Shown here: positions 1-7,171 of the stretch, one piece after another
Layout: each line of letters begins with the position of its first letter
Position numbering within the stretch: the first letter of the stretch is position 1
Assembly (NCBI GenBank): GCA_040755715.1
Contig: JBFLXN010000024.1
Location: 1 to 23,630, forward strand
DNA from: JBFLXN01 sp040755715 [NCBI: Candidatus Edwardsbacteria bacterium]
Lineage (GTDB): Bacteria; Edwardsbacteria; AC1; JBFLXN01
Direction of reading: 5' to 3'
DNA: 23,630 nucleotides
The notes under the pieces: model-generated
Databases searched by the model: none
What the model was told of the DNA's origin: nothing
The model's input: only the letters and a program-made list of their open reading frames with translations
Translations under genes and position numbers: made by a program

Positions 1-1
1 C

Positions 2-595
2 AATGGTTTGCGGGGTGACCTAATGGATGAAGAGCTTATCTTAAAGCTGAAGACTGCCGGGGCTTATTATCTCACCTTTGCCGTAGAGACCGCCTCACCC
101 CGAATTCAGAAGATGCTAAAGAAAAATCTCAATCTAAAAAAGGTCCAAAAGATAATTGAATTAAGTGATAAAGCAGGTATATTAGTGAATGGCTTTTTTA
201 TGATTGGTTTTCCTACTGAAACCTTAGAAGAAATCCAACAGACGATTAATTTTTCTCTACATTCTAAACTTCATACCCAAGGTTTATTTGAGGTTGTTCC
301 TTTTCCTGGAACAGAACTTTACACCATAGCCAAGAAGGTATATCCACCATTATTTGATGAAAATCTGGCGAAAATGACATTTTATACTCCATCCTCGTTT
401 TACAAAGAGGTTACGGGAATAGATTTAAGGAAGATTTCTAAGAGGAGCAGCCGAAGGTTTTACTTTAGTAACCCTTGGCGGATTATACGCTTCTTCTGGC
501 TCATTCCCAAGAAGACTCTCTTTGACCCCATTTTGTTGAGGCAATTCTTAGGAGAGGTTTTTTTGCGCCTCAAAAGTCAGGTTTTCTGGAAGTAA
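2..595 (+). CDS. B12-type radical SAM protein, C-terminal part (5' end outside window)
   Basis: The reading frame is open from the window edge, so this is the C-terminal part of a longer gene. The TTG at 8 is probably an internal codon, because the frame upstream already reads NGLRGDLMDEEL, a typical beta-strand/loop of the radical SAM barrel. Further family landmarks are FAVETAS (equivalent of the common GIESGS strand), NGFFMIGFPTET and the VVPFPGTELY segment. The CxxxCxxC cluster motif must lie upstream and is not visible. After the barrel there is a basic, aromatic C-terminal extension of about 80 residues typical of the B12-binding/radical SAM group. Substrate is unknown. The next radical SAM gene starts 9 bases downstream, so the two are probably cotranscribed and may act in one modification pathway. 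Family assignment is confident; reaction is not. Confidence 0.85.
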   Translation, partial: NGLRGDLMDEELILKLKTAGAYYLTFAVETASPRIQKMLKKNLNLKKVQKIIELSDKAGILVNGFFMIGFPTETLEEIQQTINFSLHSKLHTQGLFEVVPFPGTELYTIAKKVYPPLFDENLAKMTFYTPSSFYKEVTGIDLRKISKRSSRRFYFSNPWRIIRFFWLIPKKTLFDPILLRQFLGEVFLRLKSQVFWK

Positions 596-604
596 TAGAG
601 GCAA

Positions 605-2104
605 ATGAAGATTTCACTTATTTCTGTTGATACTGAAGTTGCCCTCGGCTTAAGGTCTATTTCTGCTTTCCTGAAGAGAGAGGGATATTCCTGTCGGCTG
701 GTCTTCTTGCCTTTGGCAAGCTGGTCACGAGGTGAATATAAGACCAACTATTCTCAAAAGGTGTTAGCCAATTTAGTGAATTTAGTGAGAGATTCGGATA
801 TCATTGGGGTTTCCTCAATGACCAGTAATGCCAATCGGGCCAAGCGGGTGATTGAATTTCTCAAACCCTTAGGCATTCCCATTGTCTGGGGTGGAATCCA
901 TGCTACGGTCCAGAGCCTAGATTGTCTGAAATATGCAGATATGGTTTGTTTAGGGGAAGGAGAAGAGGCTTTCCTAAACTTGGTCCAATGTCTGGAGCAG
1001 AGAAGAGACTATTCAGAAATTGAGAATTTCTGGTTTCGGAAAGAAAATCAAATTATTACCAATCCCTTTCGTCCCTTAATGGGCAATTTAGATACCCTTC
1101 CTTTCTTAGATTATGATTTGGAAGACCACTATATTTTGCGAGGACAAAATATATTAAAGATGAAGGAAAAAGATTTGAAAGGACAGATTGTCGTCAATAC
1201 TTCGCGGGGTTGCCCTCATTCCTGTAGTTATTGTTGCAATCGCTATCTCAGGAATCTCTATCAGAATAAGGGTCCCTATATCCGAAAGATGAATTTTGCC
1301 AGGGTGATTGAAGAATTAGTAGAGTTAAAGAAGAGATTTCCTTCACTCCGTTATCTTTACTTTGGAGACGATGCATTTTTGATAAGAACAATTGAGGAAC
1401 TTCGGTTTTTTTCCACCGAATATAAGAAAAGAGTGGCTATTCCCTTTGAATGCTTTACTAGCCCAGCCACGGTGGATAAAGAGAAGACAGAACTTTTAAT
1501 TTCGGCTGGAATGGTGAAGATAGAAATAGGCATTCAAAGCGGGAGTGAAAGGATTAATCGGGAGATTTATAAGAGGGAGATTTCAGTGGAACAGGTCTTA
1601 AACGCGAGCAGGATTATCAACCAGTATCGGAACCGGATGAAAATTCCCAACTACCATTTTATTATCTCCAATCCTTATGAAACAAGAGAAGACATAAAAT
1701 CTACGATTGCTCTTTTAAGAAGGCTTCCCAAACCTTATCTTAATCAGGTCTTCAACCTTATCTTACTGCCGGGTTTTGAATTGCATCTCAAAGCCAAAAG
1801 TGATGGAATTATCAAATTTGAAAGAGATTCAGCCTTTGACCTTGATTTTTTTGATACGGTGGGGCATCTTCTTATTAAGAAGAAGAACCGCTACTTAAAT
1901 TCGCTCCTCTACTGGATGAGTGGACCGGTAACTAAGTGGCAGTATGGGATTATCCCTTTTTTTCTTTTACCTTACCTTTTGAGAGAGAAGATAATAGATT
2001 TTAATGAGCGATTTTTCCGGGCTAGTCTTCTCTTAAACAGAGTGGTAAGATTTCTTCAGGATACCGGGCTAGCCCTATTTCGGTTATTTGGGTATCATTT
2101 GTAG
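605..2104 (+). CDS. Cobalamin-binding-domain radical SAM enzyme
   Basis: A 499-aa protein with the standard two-domain plan. Residues 1-135 resemble a Rossmann-like B12-binding domain (DIIGVSSMT, then VWGGIHATV and YADMVCLGEGEEAF). Residues about 195-420 form a radical SAM barrel with the 4Fe-4S motif C203-x3-C207-x2-C210 (RGCPHSCSYC). Later landmarks are FGDDAF, KIEIGIQSGSERI and YHFIISNPYETREDI. The DxHxxG lower-ligand motif is absent, which is common in this class. Length is normal and the C-terminus is hydrophobic/basic. The ATG at 605 follows the previous stop by 9 bases with a weak AGAGG in between, which indicates an operon. Enzymes of this group do methylations, cyclisations or other C-C chemistry on unknown substrates; the function here cannot be read from sequence. 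Confidence 0.9.
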   Translation: MKISLISVDTEVALGLRSISAFLKREGYSCRLVFLPLASWSRGEYKTNYSQKVLANLVNLVRDSDIIGVSSMTSNANRAKRVIEFLKPLGIPIVWGGIHATVQSLDCLKYADMVCLGEGEEAFLNLVQCLEQRRDYSEIENFWFRKENQIITNPFRPLMGNLDTLPFLDYDLEDHYILRGQNILKMKEKDLKGQIVVNTSRGCPHSCSYCCNRYLRNLYQNKGPYIRKMNFARVIEELVELKKRFPSLRYLYFGDDAFLIRTIEELRFFSTEYKKRVAIPFECFTSPATVDKEKTELLISAGMVKIEIGIQSGSERINREIYKREISVEQVLNASRIINQYRNRMKIPNYHFIISNPYETREDIKSTIALLRRLPKPYLNQVFNLILLPGFELHLKAKSDGIIKFERDSAFDLDFFDTVGHLLIKKKNRYLNSLLYWMSGPVTKWQYGIIPFFLLPYLLREKIIDFNERFFRASLLLNRVVRFLQDTGLALFRLFGYHL

Positions 2105-2120
2105 GGAAAAGAGCAACAAA

Positions 2121-2324
2121 ATGCCATCAAGGAAAATGTTTGAAGTCAGAAAATATGATGTTTATTCCGATTTCAGCCGGATAGCCGGCGGGCTGAGACG
2201 AATTGATTTTTTGGTTGAGACAATAGAGAAGACAATAAAGAAAAAGTATCTAAAAGGAAAAAATTTAACCACTGAAAGCATTGAAGACACAGAAATTTCA
2301 CTTCAAATTAGAGTCGCTTTCTAG
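2121..2324 (+). pseudogene. Small unrecognised ORF, possibly a truncated gene remnant
   Basis: A 67-aa frame from ATG 2121 (an upstream TTG at 2088 would overlap the previous gene by 17 bases). No ribosome site better than a weak AAAAGAG is seen. The first ~45 residues look like genuine protein (VRKYDVYSDFSRIAGG, then RRIDFLVETIEKTIKKKYL) and faintly recall the N-terminus of class I SAM methyltransferases before their glycine motif. From about 2265 the sequence changes character into low-complexity spacer-like DNA and the frame ends in an implausible tail. My reading is an N-terminal fragment of a gene broken by intergenic-type sequence; a short genuine hypothetical protein is the alternative. 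Low confidence. Confidence 0.3.
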
Positions 2325-2381
2325 GAAATCCATATAGTCAATCCTGTAAATCCTGTCAGAGGTTAAATCAACATCCTGAGT

Positions 2382-4532
2382 ATGAAAATTAAAAATATAT
2401 TGGAATTCACCCTCATCTTGGCTTTGCTCTTTCTTCTTTGTTTAAAGACAATTTACAAGATAAACGACCCTGATCTTGGACTCCATCTGAAGACAGGGGA
2501 GTATATCTTAAAAAATCAAGCGATTCCTAAGGAAGATCCTTTTACCTGGACGGCTAAGGGTAAGCCTTGGCTCAGCCATTCATGGCTCTCGGCTATAATC
2601 TTTTATCTCCTCTATTTATTAGGGGGACCAGCGCTATTTATTCTTTTTAAAACGCTGGTGATTTCTGCTACCTTTCTCATTTTATACCGGCTCTCGCGAA
2701 GACTCGGAGCGAACCCGCTTCTTGTATTTTTTCTTTCTTTTCTGGCAATTCAAACTGGGGAAATTGGATGGTCTGAGCGAGCTCAGATGTTCACTTTTCT
2801 TTTCCTAGCCATTCTTTTTTGCCGGATTTCTGAGATGAGCCCAACTAAGCCTCTTGGTCGTCTCTTCTGGGAGATTCCCCTATATTTTATTTTATGGGTG
2901 AACCTCCATATCGGTTTTTCTCTTGGTCTATTCCTCCTATTCTTATTTATTCTCGGGGAGTTAACTCAACAAAAATTTAGACCCAATAAATATATCTATT
3001 CTTTAACTGCGCTCTTACTTTTATCTTTGGTTGCATCATTATTAAATCCACATATATATAATGTCTTTCTAATCTTCCTAAAACACCTATTTTCTCCCGC
3101 GGAGACAAGGTTTATGTACGGCGTAGTCAGGGAATTCTTTTCTCCTTTTCATCCGTCAAATTATGGATTAAAAATGGTTGGTTATCTAAAAGTTTTTCTT
3201 TTCATCTCAGGAATTTCTTTTGTTTTAAATTTTAAGAGGTTAAAAATTGGTTATTTTTTGATTTTTATCTTTTGTGCTCTATCTGCTTGCTCCCATATAA
3301 AGGCAATTCCGCCATTTGTTATTCTTGCTTTGCCAATCACAGGCTTTAATCTGGTCAATTTCTGGAAAGAAAAATGTTATTCACACACTACGCAAAAAAT
3401 TTGCATAGACCGCAGAAAATCACCACGGCGGACTGCTTTCTATACGAATATTCTGCGCTCTATGCGAGAGATGAGCCACGGCGAGGTATATTTTAGAATA
3501 CCTATTACTATATTGATGGTTGCTTTAGTGCTTCATTATGGTGTCAACATCATTCTTTCCGGTGAAAATAGGAGACGAGGTGTATGGGAAAAGGTAGGTT
3601 TAGGTATAGAAGAAGAGAGGTTTTTCCCCCGAAAGGCAGTAAAGTTCATTGAGGAAAATAAAATTTCGGGAAGGATATTCAATGCCTATGAATTTGGAGA
3701 TTATCTAATCTGGAAAGGAGTGTCAGTATTTATTGACGGCCGGGGGGATGTTTACCGCGGAAAACTGTTTGAAGATTATGTAATGATTCAAAGAGTCCAA
3801 AGCAAAGCCGAAGAAAGAATAGAGGAATACAAGATAGATTTCTTCCTTCTGAGTTATCCGACCAGAGAAATGATAAGGAAGAATTTGCACCATCTCTTAA
3901 ATAACTCTAATAAGTATGCCTTAGTTTATTGGGATGATGTCTCTTTACTGTATCTCAGAAGAGCAAACATCTACAAAGACCTCATAAGTAAATATGAATA
4001 TCCGAAATTGAATCCTGTAACTATGGAAAGCGGAAGGACACCGGTAGATTCTCTCTTTCCGGAGGCAAAGAGAAGAGTGAAAGAAGATACTTCCTGTGCC
4101 GTTGCCTATACTATTTTAGCCCGGCTCTATGAAAAGAAAGGAGAAATAAGAGAAGCAATTTTTAATTATGCAAAGGCTATCTCCAAAAACCCATACAAAA
4201 GTGGATTTCACAATAATTTAGCGAATTGTTATTATAAAAGTGGAAACTATAGCCAGGCAATTATCTCCTATAAGAATGCTCTCAAACTTGACCCCCAGAT
4301 AATAGAGGCGTATGGCAATCTGGGATATACATACGAGACTATTGGAGATTATAAAAACGCTATAAAATTTTATAAAAGAAGTTTAAAGGTGTTTCCGTTA
4401 GATGAATGGGTTTATAACAGGCTGGGGTATGCTTATTTACAAATAGGTCAACGAAAAAAGGCTAGAGAAGCGTGGAGGAAGGCAGTGCAAATTAACCCTA
4501 ATTCACCAGCAAGGGAAGAGTTGAAGAAATGA
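2382..4532 (+). CDS. Polytopic GT-C-like membrane protein with C-terminal TPR repeats (paralog 1)
   Basis: A 716-aa protein. An N-terminal membrane segment is followed by a first outside loop with an acidic pair D29-P-D31 (NDPDLGLHLKTGEYIL) and a KPWLSHSWLS motif, the layout of GT-C fold glycosyltransferases and their relatives. About eight further hydrophobic segments run to residue ~395. A soluble part follows (GRIFNAYEFGDYLIW, VFIDGRGDVY, YWDDVSLLYLRR), and residues about 575-716 hold four TPR-type repeats, expected on the same outer side of the membrane. The next gene is a clear paralog of the same architecture. A lipid-linked sugar transfer role is possible but unproven; the DxD could also be structural. 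Unusual: about 30 extra residues (near 334-367) relative to the paralog coincide with an inverted-repeat DNA element. No strong ribosome site precedes ATG 2382. Confidence 0.8.
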   Translation: MKIKNILEFTLILALLFLLCLKTIYKINDPDLGLHLKTGEYILKNQAIPKEDPFTWTAKGKPWLSHSWLSAIIFYLLYLLGGPALFILFKTLVISATFLILYRLSRRLGANPLLVFFLSFLAIQTGEIGWSERAQMFTFLFLAILFCRISEMSPTKPLGRLFWEIPLYFILWVNLHIGFSLGLFLLFLFILGELTQQKFRPNKYIYSLTALLLLSLVASLLNPHIYNVFLIFLKHLFSPAETRFMYGVVREFFSPFHPSNYGLKMVGYLKVFLFISGISFVLNFKRLKIGYFLIFIFCALSACSHIKAIPPFVILALPITGFNLVNFWKEKCYSHTTQKICIDRRKSPRRTAFYTNILRSMREMSHGEVYFRIPITILMVALVLHYGVNIILSGENRRRGVWEKVGLGIEEERFFPRKAVKFIEENKISGRIFNAYEFGDYLIWKGVSVFIDGRGDVYRGKLFEDYVMIQRVQSKAEERIEEYKIDFFLLSYPTREMIRKNLHHLLNNSNKYALVYWDDVSLLYLRRANIYKDLISKYEYPKLNPVTMESGRTPVDSLFPEAKRRVKEDTSCAVAYTILARLYEKKGEIREAIFNYAKAISKNPYKSGFHNNLANCYYKSGNYSQAIISYKNALKLDPQIIEAYGNLGYTYETIGDYKNAIKFYKRSLKVFPLDEWVYNRLGYAYLQIGQRKKAREAWRKAVQINPNSPAREELKK
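3391..3483 (+). repeat. Palindromic element inserted in frame inside the GT-C/TPR gene
   Basis: Arms 3401-3420 (TTGCATAGACCGCAGAAAAT) and 3448-3467 (ATATTCTGCGCTCTATGCGA) are inverted repeats matching at 17 of 20 positions with a 27-base loop. A short direct repeat CCACGGCG occurs at 3423-3430 and 3476-3483. The segment encodes a very basic, non-hydrophobic stretch (around IDRRKSPRR and LRSMREMSHG) between two membrane segments, exactly where the downstream paralog is about 30 residues shorter. Length is close to a multiple of three and the frame stays open. It behaves like a palindromic repeat tolerated within a coding region. Confidence 0.6.
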
Positions 4533-4591
4533 GACTATGATGGATAACTCCCAAATGTTGGTTTGGATAAATCAACAGCCTGGATAATTCA

Positions 4592-6649
4592 ATGTGCGGA
4601 AATTCAAAAGAGGATCTCGCTAAATATGCTCTGATGTTTCTTTTACTGGCTTTTTTGGCGACAATGACGATAACCAAATTGGCGGACATAGATATCTGGA
4701 TGCACCTTAAGACTGGTGAATACATTCTGAAAGAAAAGACTATTCCAAAGACAGACATCTTTACTTATACCGTCTACGGCCGTCCTTGGTTGACTCATGA
4801 GTGGCTATTTGCTCTTATCTCTTTTCTCCTCTACACCGTGAGCGGAGTTAATGGACTTATCATTTTCAAGTTTCTCCTCTGCATGGCTGTTTTTTTTGTT
4901 CTCTTTCAAATTTTGAGAAACGTGTTTAAGGCAGACATTTATCTCTCATCGTTTATTCTCACCTTGACTATCCTGTTAAGCCAAAATGGATTTGAGGTAA
5001 GGGCTCAATTGGTTACTTTTCTCTTTGTGTCCTTACTTTTATTTTTTCTCCTTCGGCTAAAGTATCAAGGAAAAGCCGGGAGGAAGTTTTTATCGTTTCC
5101 AGTGTTTTTAATTCTACTTCTTTTTTTTCTTTGGGCTAATTTTCATTTTGGCTTTTTCTTTGGCCTGCTGGTTTTAGCGATTTTTCTTGGAGGCGAGACT
5201 ATTCGCTGGAGAATAGCGAGATTTTTCCCCTCAAGTCGGTTGAAGGGAGGGAACCCCCTGCCTGAGGCGTCCTATCTTTGCTTCCTTTTTGCTCTCTATG
5301 TTAGTTCTCTTTTCATTTGCTTGCTCAATCCGGCTACCTATCATCTCTTACTGCTCCCGTTCAAGTTCGTGTTTTTCGTCCCGCCAGAAGCGGGCTTGCC
5401 CCTTGAGTTTATCTCGGAGTATCACTCCATATTTCATCCATCTCAGCAAGGGGTAACTATCATACTCTATTTCAAGATAGTTTTTTTATTCACTGCAGTC
5501 TCTTTTCTTGTGAATTGGAAAAACTTTGACCCTACCAATTTTGTTCTCTTCGCGGCTTTTGGAATTTTATCATCTCAGGCGGTCCGCTTTATCCCCTTAT
5601 TCGCCATTGTTACCGCTCCGTTATTGACTCATAATGTCCAAAGCATAGCAAGCAAGGCCAAAAGTTATAGATTACTTCGTGCTTTCTCTCTCCCGAGTAA
5701 GATAACAATCGTTCTCTTTCTCCTCCTTATTGCTGTTAGTGGTCTTATTCGGGGGCACAATATGGGGCAGGGAATTTGGCGAAAGGTTGGGTTGGGTGTG
5801 TTTGAACAAGCTTTTCCAATAAAGGCGCTAGATTTCCTGGAAAGAGAGGGGATAACTGGCCGTATATTCAATTCTTTTAATTTGGGCGGATATATAATCG
5901 GACGAGGTCATAAGGTCTTTATTGATAGCAGAGGGGATGTTTGTGGAAAGCATCTGATGGAAGAATGGATAGAAATTACTACAGCCACGGGCAATTTTGA
6001 GCAATTAATCAATAAGTATCACCTAGATTATTTTGTTCTTGAATATCCAACAACTGGCTCACCAAGTTGGGGTATTCACCGGTACCTGCATCAAAATCCG
6101 GCTTGGGGCTTAATTTACTGGGATGATGTGGCTCTGGTCTATCTGAGGAGAGCGCCTCAATACGAAGAAATCATCAAAAAGAATGGCTACAAATTTCTAG
6201 GCCAAGCATTTACCGGCTGGGGAAGGGATGACCTTCCGATTGATGACCTTCTTAATGAGATGAAAGAGAAATTGAAAGAGGACCCAAAGTGCCTGAAAGC
6301 ACATTTGTTTCTAGGCTATCTCTATCACAAGATGGGAAAGCTTGAAAATGAGATTAAAGAATATCAAACTGGTTTAAGTATCAATCCGAACAGCCGCATT
6401 GCGGCACTCTTTCATAATGAGCTGGGAACAGGCTATGCCTATCAAGGATTAATAGAAGAAGCGACAAAAGAATACCAAGAGGCAATCAAACTCAGTTGGC
6501 AATATGCGGAGCCATATTGTAACCTCGGTTTCCTCTATGAACAGAGTGGACAGACCAATAAGGCAATAGAAATGTATCAAAAGGCACTCAAAATCAAACC
6601 CGATGACACCTGGGCCGAATATCACTTAAAAAAACTGAAAGAAAGATAG
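4592..6649 (+). CDS. Polytopic GT-C-like membrane protein with C-terminal TPR repeats (paralog 2)
   Basis: A 685-aa paralog of the preceding gene, separated by 59 bases. It has the same first-loop signature (D32-I-D34, WMHLKTGEYIL, then RPWLTHEWL), a run of membrane segments to about residue 390, the same soluble motif series (GVWRKVGLG-like GIWRKVGLG, GRIFNSFNLGGYI, VFIDSRGDVCG, YWDDVALVYLRR) and about three TPR units from residue ~560 to the end. Aligned pieces such as LKTGEYIL and the YWDD.AL/SLLYLRR block show that the pair arose by tandem duplication. Start chosen at ATG 4592 because it places the first membrane helix as in paralog 1; no clear ribosome site is present. Role is unknown; cell-envelope glycan or lipid-sugar work is inferred from the fold only. 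Confidence 0.8.
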   Translation: MCGNSKEDLAKYALMFLLLAFLATMTITKLADIDIWMHLKTGEYILKEKTIPKTDIFTYTVYGRPWLTHEWLFALISFLLYTVSGVNGLIIFKFLLCMAVFFVLFQILRNVFKADIYLSSFILTLTILLSQNGFEVRAQLVTFLFVSLLLFFLLRLKYQGKAGRKFLSFPVFLILLLFFLWANFHFGFFFGLLVLAIFLGGETIRWRIARFFPSSRLKGGNPLPEASYLCFLFALYVSSLFICLLNPATYHLLLLPFKFVFFVPPEAGLPLEFISEYHSIFHPSQQGVTIILYFKIVFLFTAVSFLVNWKNFDPTNFVLFAAFGILSSQAVRFIPLFAIVTAPLLTHNVQSIASKAKSYRLLRAFSLPSKITIVLFLLLIAVSGLIRGHNMGQGIWRKVGLGVFEQAFPIKALDFLEREGITGRIFNSFNLGGYIIGRGHKVFIDSRGDVCGKHLMEEWIEITTATGNFEQLINKYHLDYFVLEYPTTGSPSWGIHRYLHQNPAWGLIYWDDVALVYLRRAPQYEEIIKKNGYKFLGQAFTGWGRDDLPIDDLLNEMKEKLKEDPKCLKAHLFLGYLYHKMGKLENEIKEYQTGLSINPNSRIAALFHNELGTGYAYQGLIEEATKEYQEAIKLSWQYAEPYCNLGFLYEQSGQTNKAIEMYQKALKIKPDDTWAEYHLKKLKER

Positions 6650-6710
6650 ACTTTCCTATTCTCTCGTATGTCTTTGTATTTTTAACAGCCAACGGAGGGG
6701 AGGCGGATTA

Positions 6711-6823
6711 AAAGTGCAAATTTTGCACTTTTGACGCAAATTTTGCACTTAGATTTTAAGTTATCAAATATAAATAACTTATGTAATTTTTCCTGATTTT
6801 TGAGGTGCAAATTTTGCACTTTT
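6711..6823 (+). promoter_or_regulatory. Cluster of three GTGCAAATTTTGCAC palindromes (candidate activator sites)
   Basis: The core GTGCAAATTTTGCAC occurs in full at 6714-6728 and 6805-6819. A half-degenerate copy (GACGCAAATTTTGCACTT) lies at 6733-6750. Copy 1 extends to 10-base perfect arms AAAGTGCAAA / TTTGCACTTT around one central base (6711-6731). Dyad-symmetric sites of this kind placed about 150-250 bp upstream of a -24/-12 promoter match the usual layout of binding sites for NtrC-type sigma-54 activators. The regulator itself is not in the window. Confidence 0.5.
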
Positions 6824-6864
6824 AGTATTTTGGAAATAGTAGCAATTTATGAATCGTCGCTCCA

Positions 6865-6904
6865 AATTCGCTAATTCGCCAATTGTCTAATTCTCTAATT
6901 GGCA
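6865..6904 (+). repeat. Five-unit 8-bp tandem repeat (AATTNNCT)
   Basis: Five consecutive octamers: AATTCGCT, AATTCGCC, AATTGTCT, AATTCTCT, AATTGGCA. They lie between the palindrome cluster and the sigma-54 promoter, so variation in unit number would alter activator-promoter spacing and helical phase. It could also be simple spacer DNA. Confidence 0.6.
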
Positions 6905-6963
6905 ATGACTTATAGCCAGTTTTCAGAACTTTTTTAAAACTTTTTTTGACTTTTGGTTAGTTC

Positions 6964-6980
6964 TGGCATAGAAATTGCTA
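6964..6980 (+). promoter_or_regulatory. Sigma-54 (-24/-12) promoter
   Basis: TGGCATAGAAATTGCTA has the GG (6965-6966) and GC (6977-6978) dinucleotides separated by exactly 10 bases, as in the TGGCAC-N5-TTGC consensus. Transcription would start near 6990 and read the C11 peptidase gene, and possibly the following genes. No credible -35 is spaced correctly for the nearby TATACA, which argues against a sigma-70 reading. Confidence 0.65.
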
Positions 6981-7171
6981 TACAATATAAATGGATACTC
7001 TCTAAATTTTCTCCCAATAGAGATAATAGAGAAAGAGCCGAAAGCGAAAGAAGACGGAAATTGTAATACCTTTGTGCAGATTTAAACGGATTTTAGCAGA
7101 TACACATAGAAAACAGGGCAGACAGAAATGTCTAACCTACAACAAGAACCCCAAAAAGGAGGTATTTCAAA

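Larger units (their letters stand above)
6650..7171 (+). other. 522-bp intergenic regulatory region
   Basis: No gene is seen here. In order it holds three near-identical palindromes (6711-6823), a five-unit 8-bp tandem repeat (6865-6904), a sigma-54-type promoter (6964-6980) and a leader of about 180 bases. The leader contains a small hairpin AGACA-GAAA-TGTCT (7120-7133) belonging to the AGACAT palindrome family found elsewhere in the window, and a strong Shine-Dalgarno AAGGAGGT (7156-7163), 8 bases before the peptidase ATG at 7172. Confidence 0.7.

Noticed and set aside
6711-6823. CRISPR-like array because of repeated units
   Set aside because: Only three irregularly spaced palindromes, no constant spacer length and no cas genes in the window.
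6979-6986. Sigma-70 -10 element (TATACA/TACAAT) for the C11 gene
   Set aside because: No acceptable -35 at 16-18 bases upstream, whereas the GG-N10-GC spacing of a sigma-54 promoter is exact.
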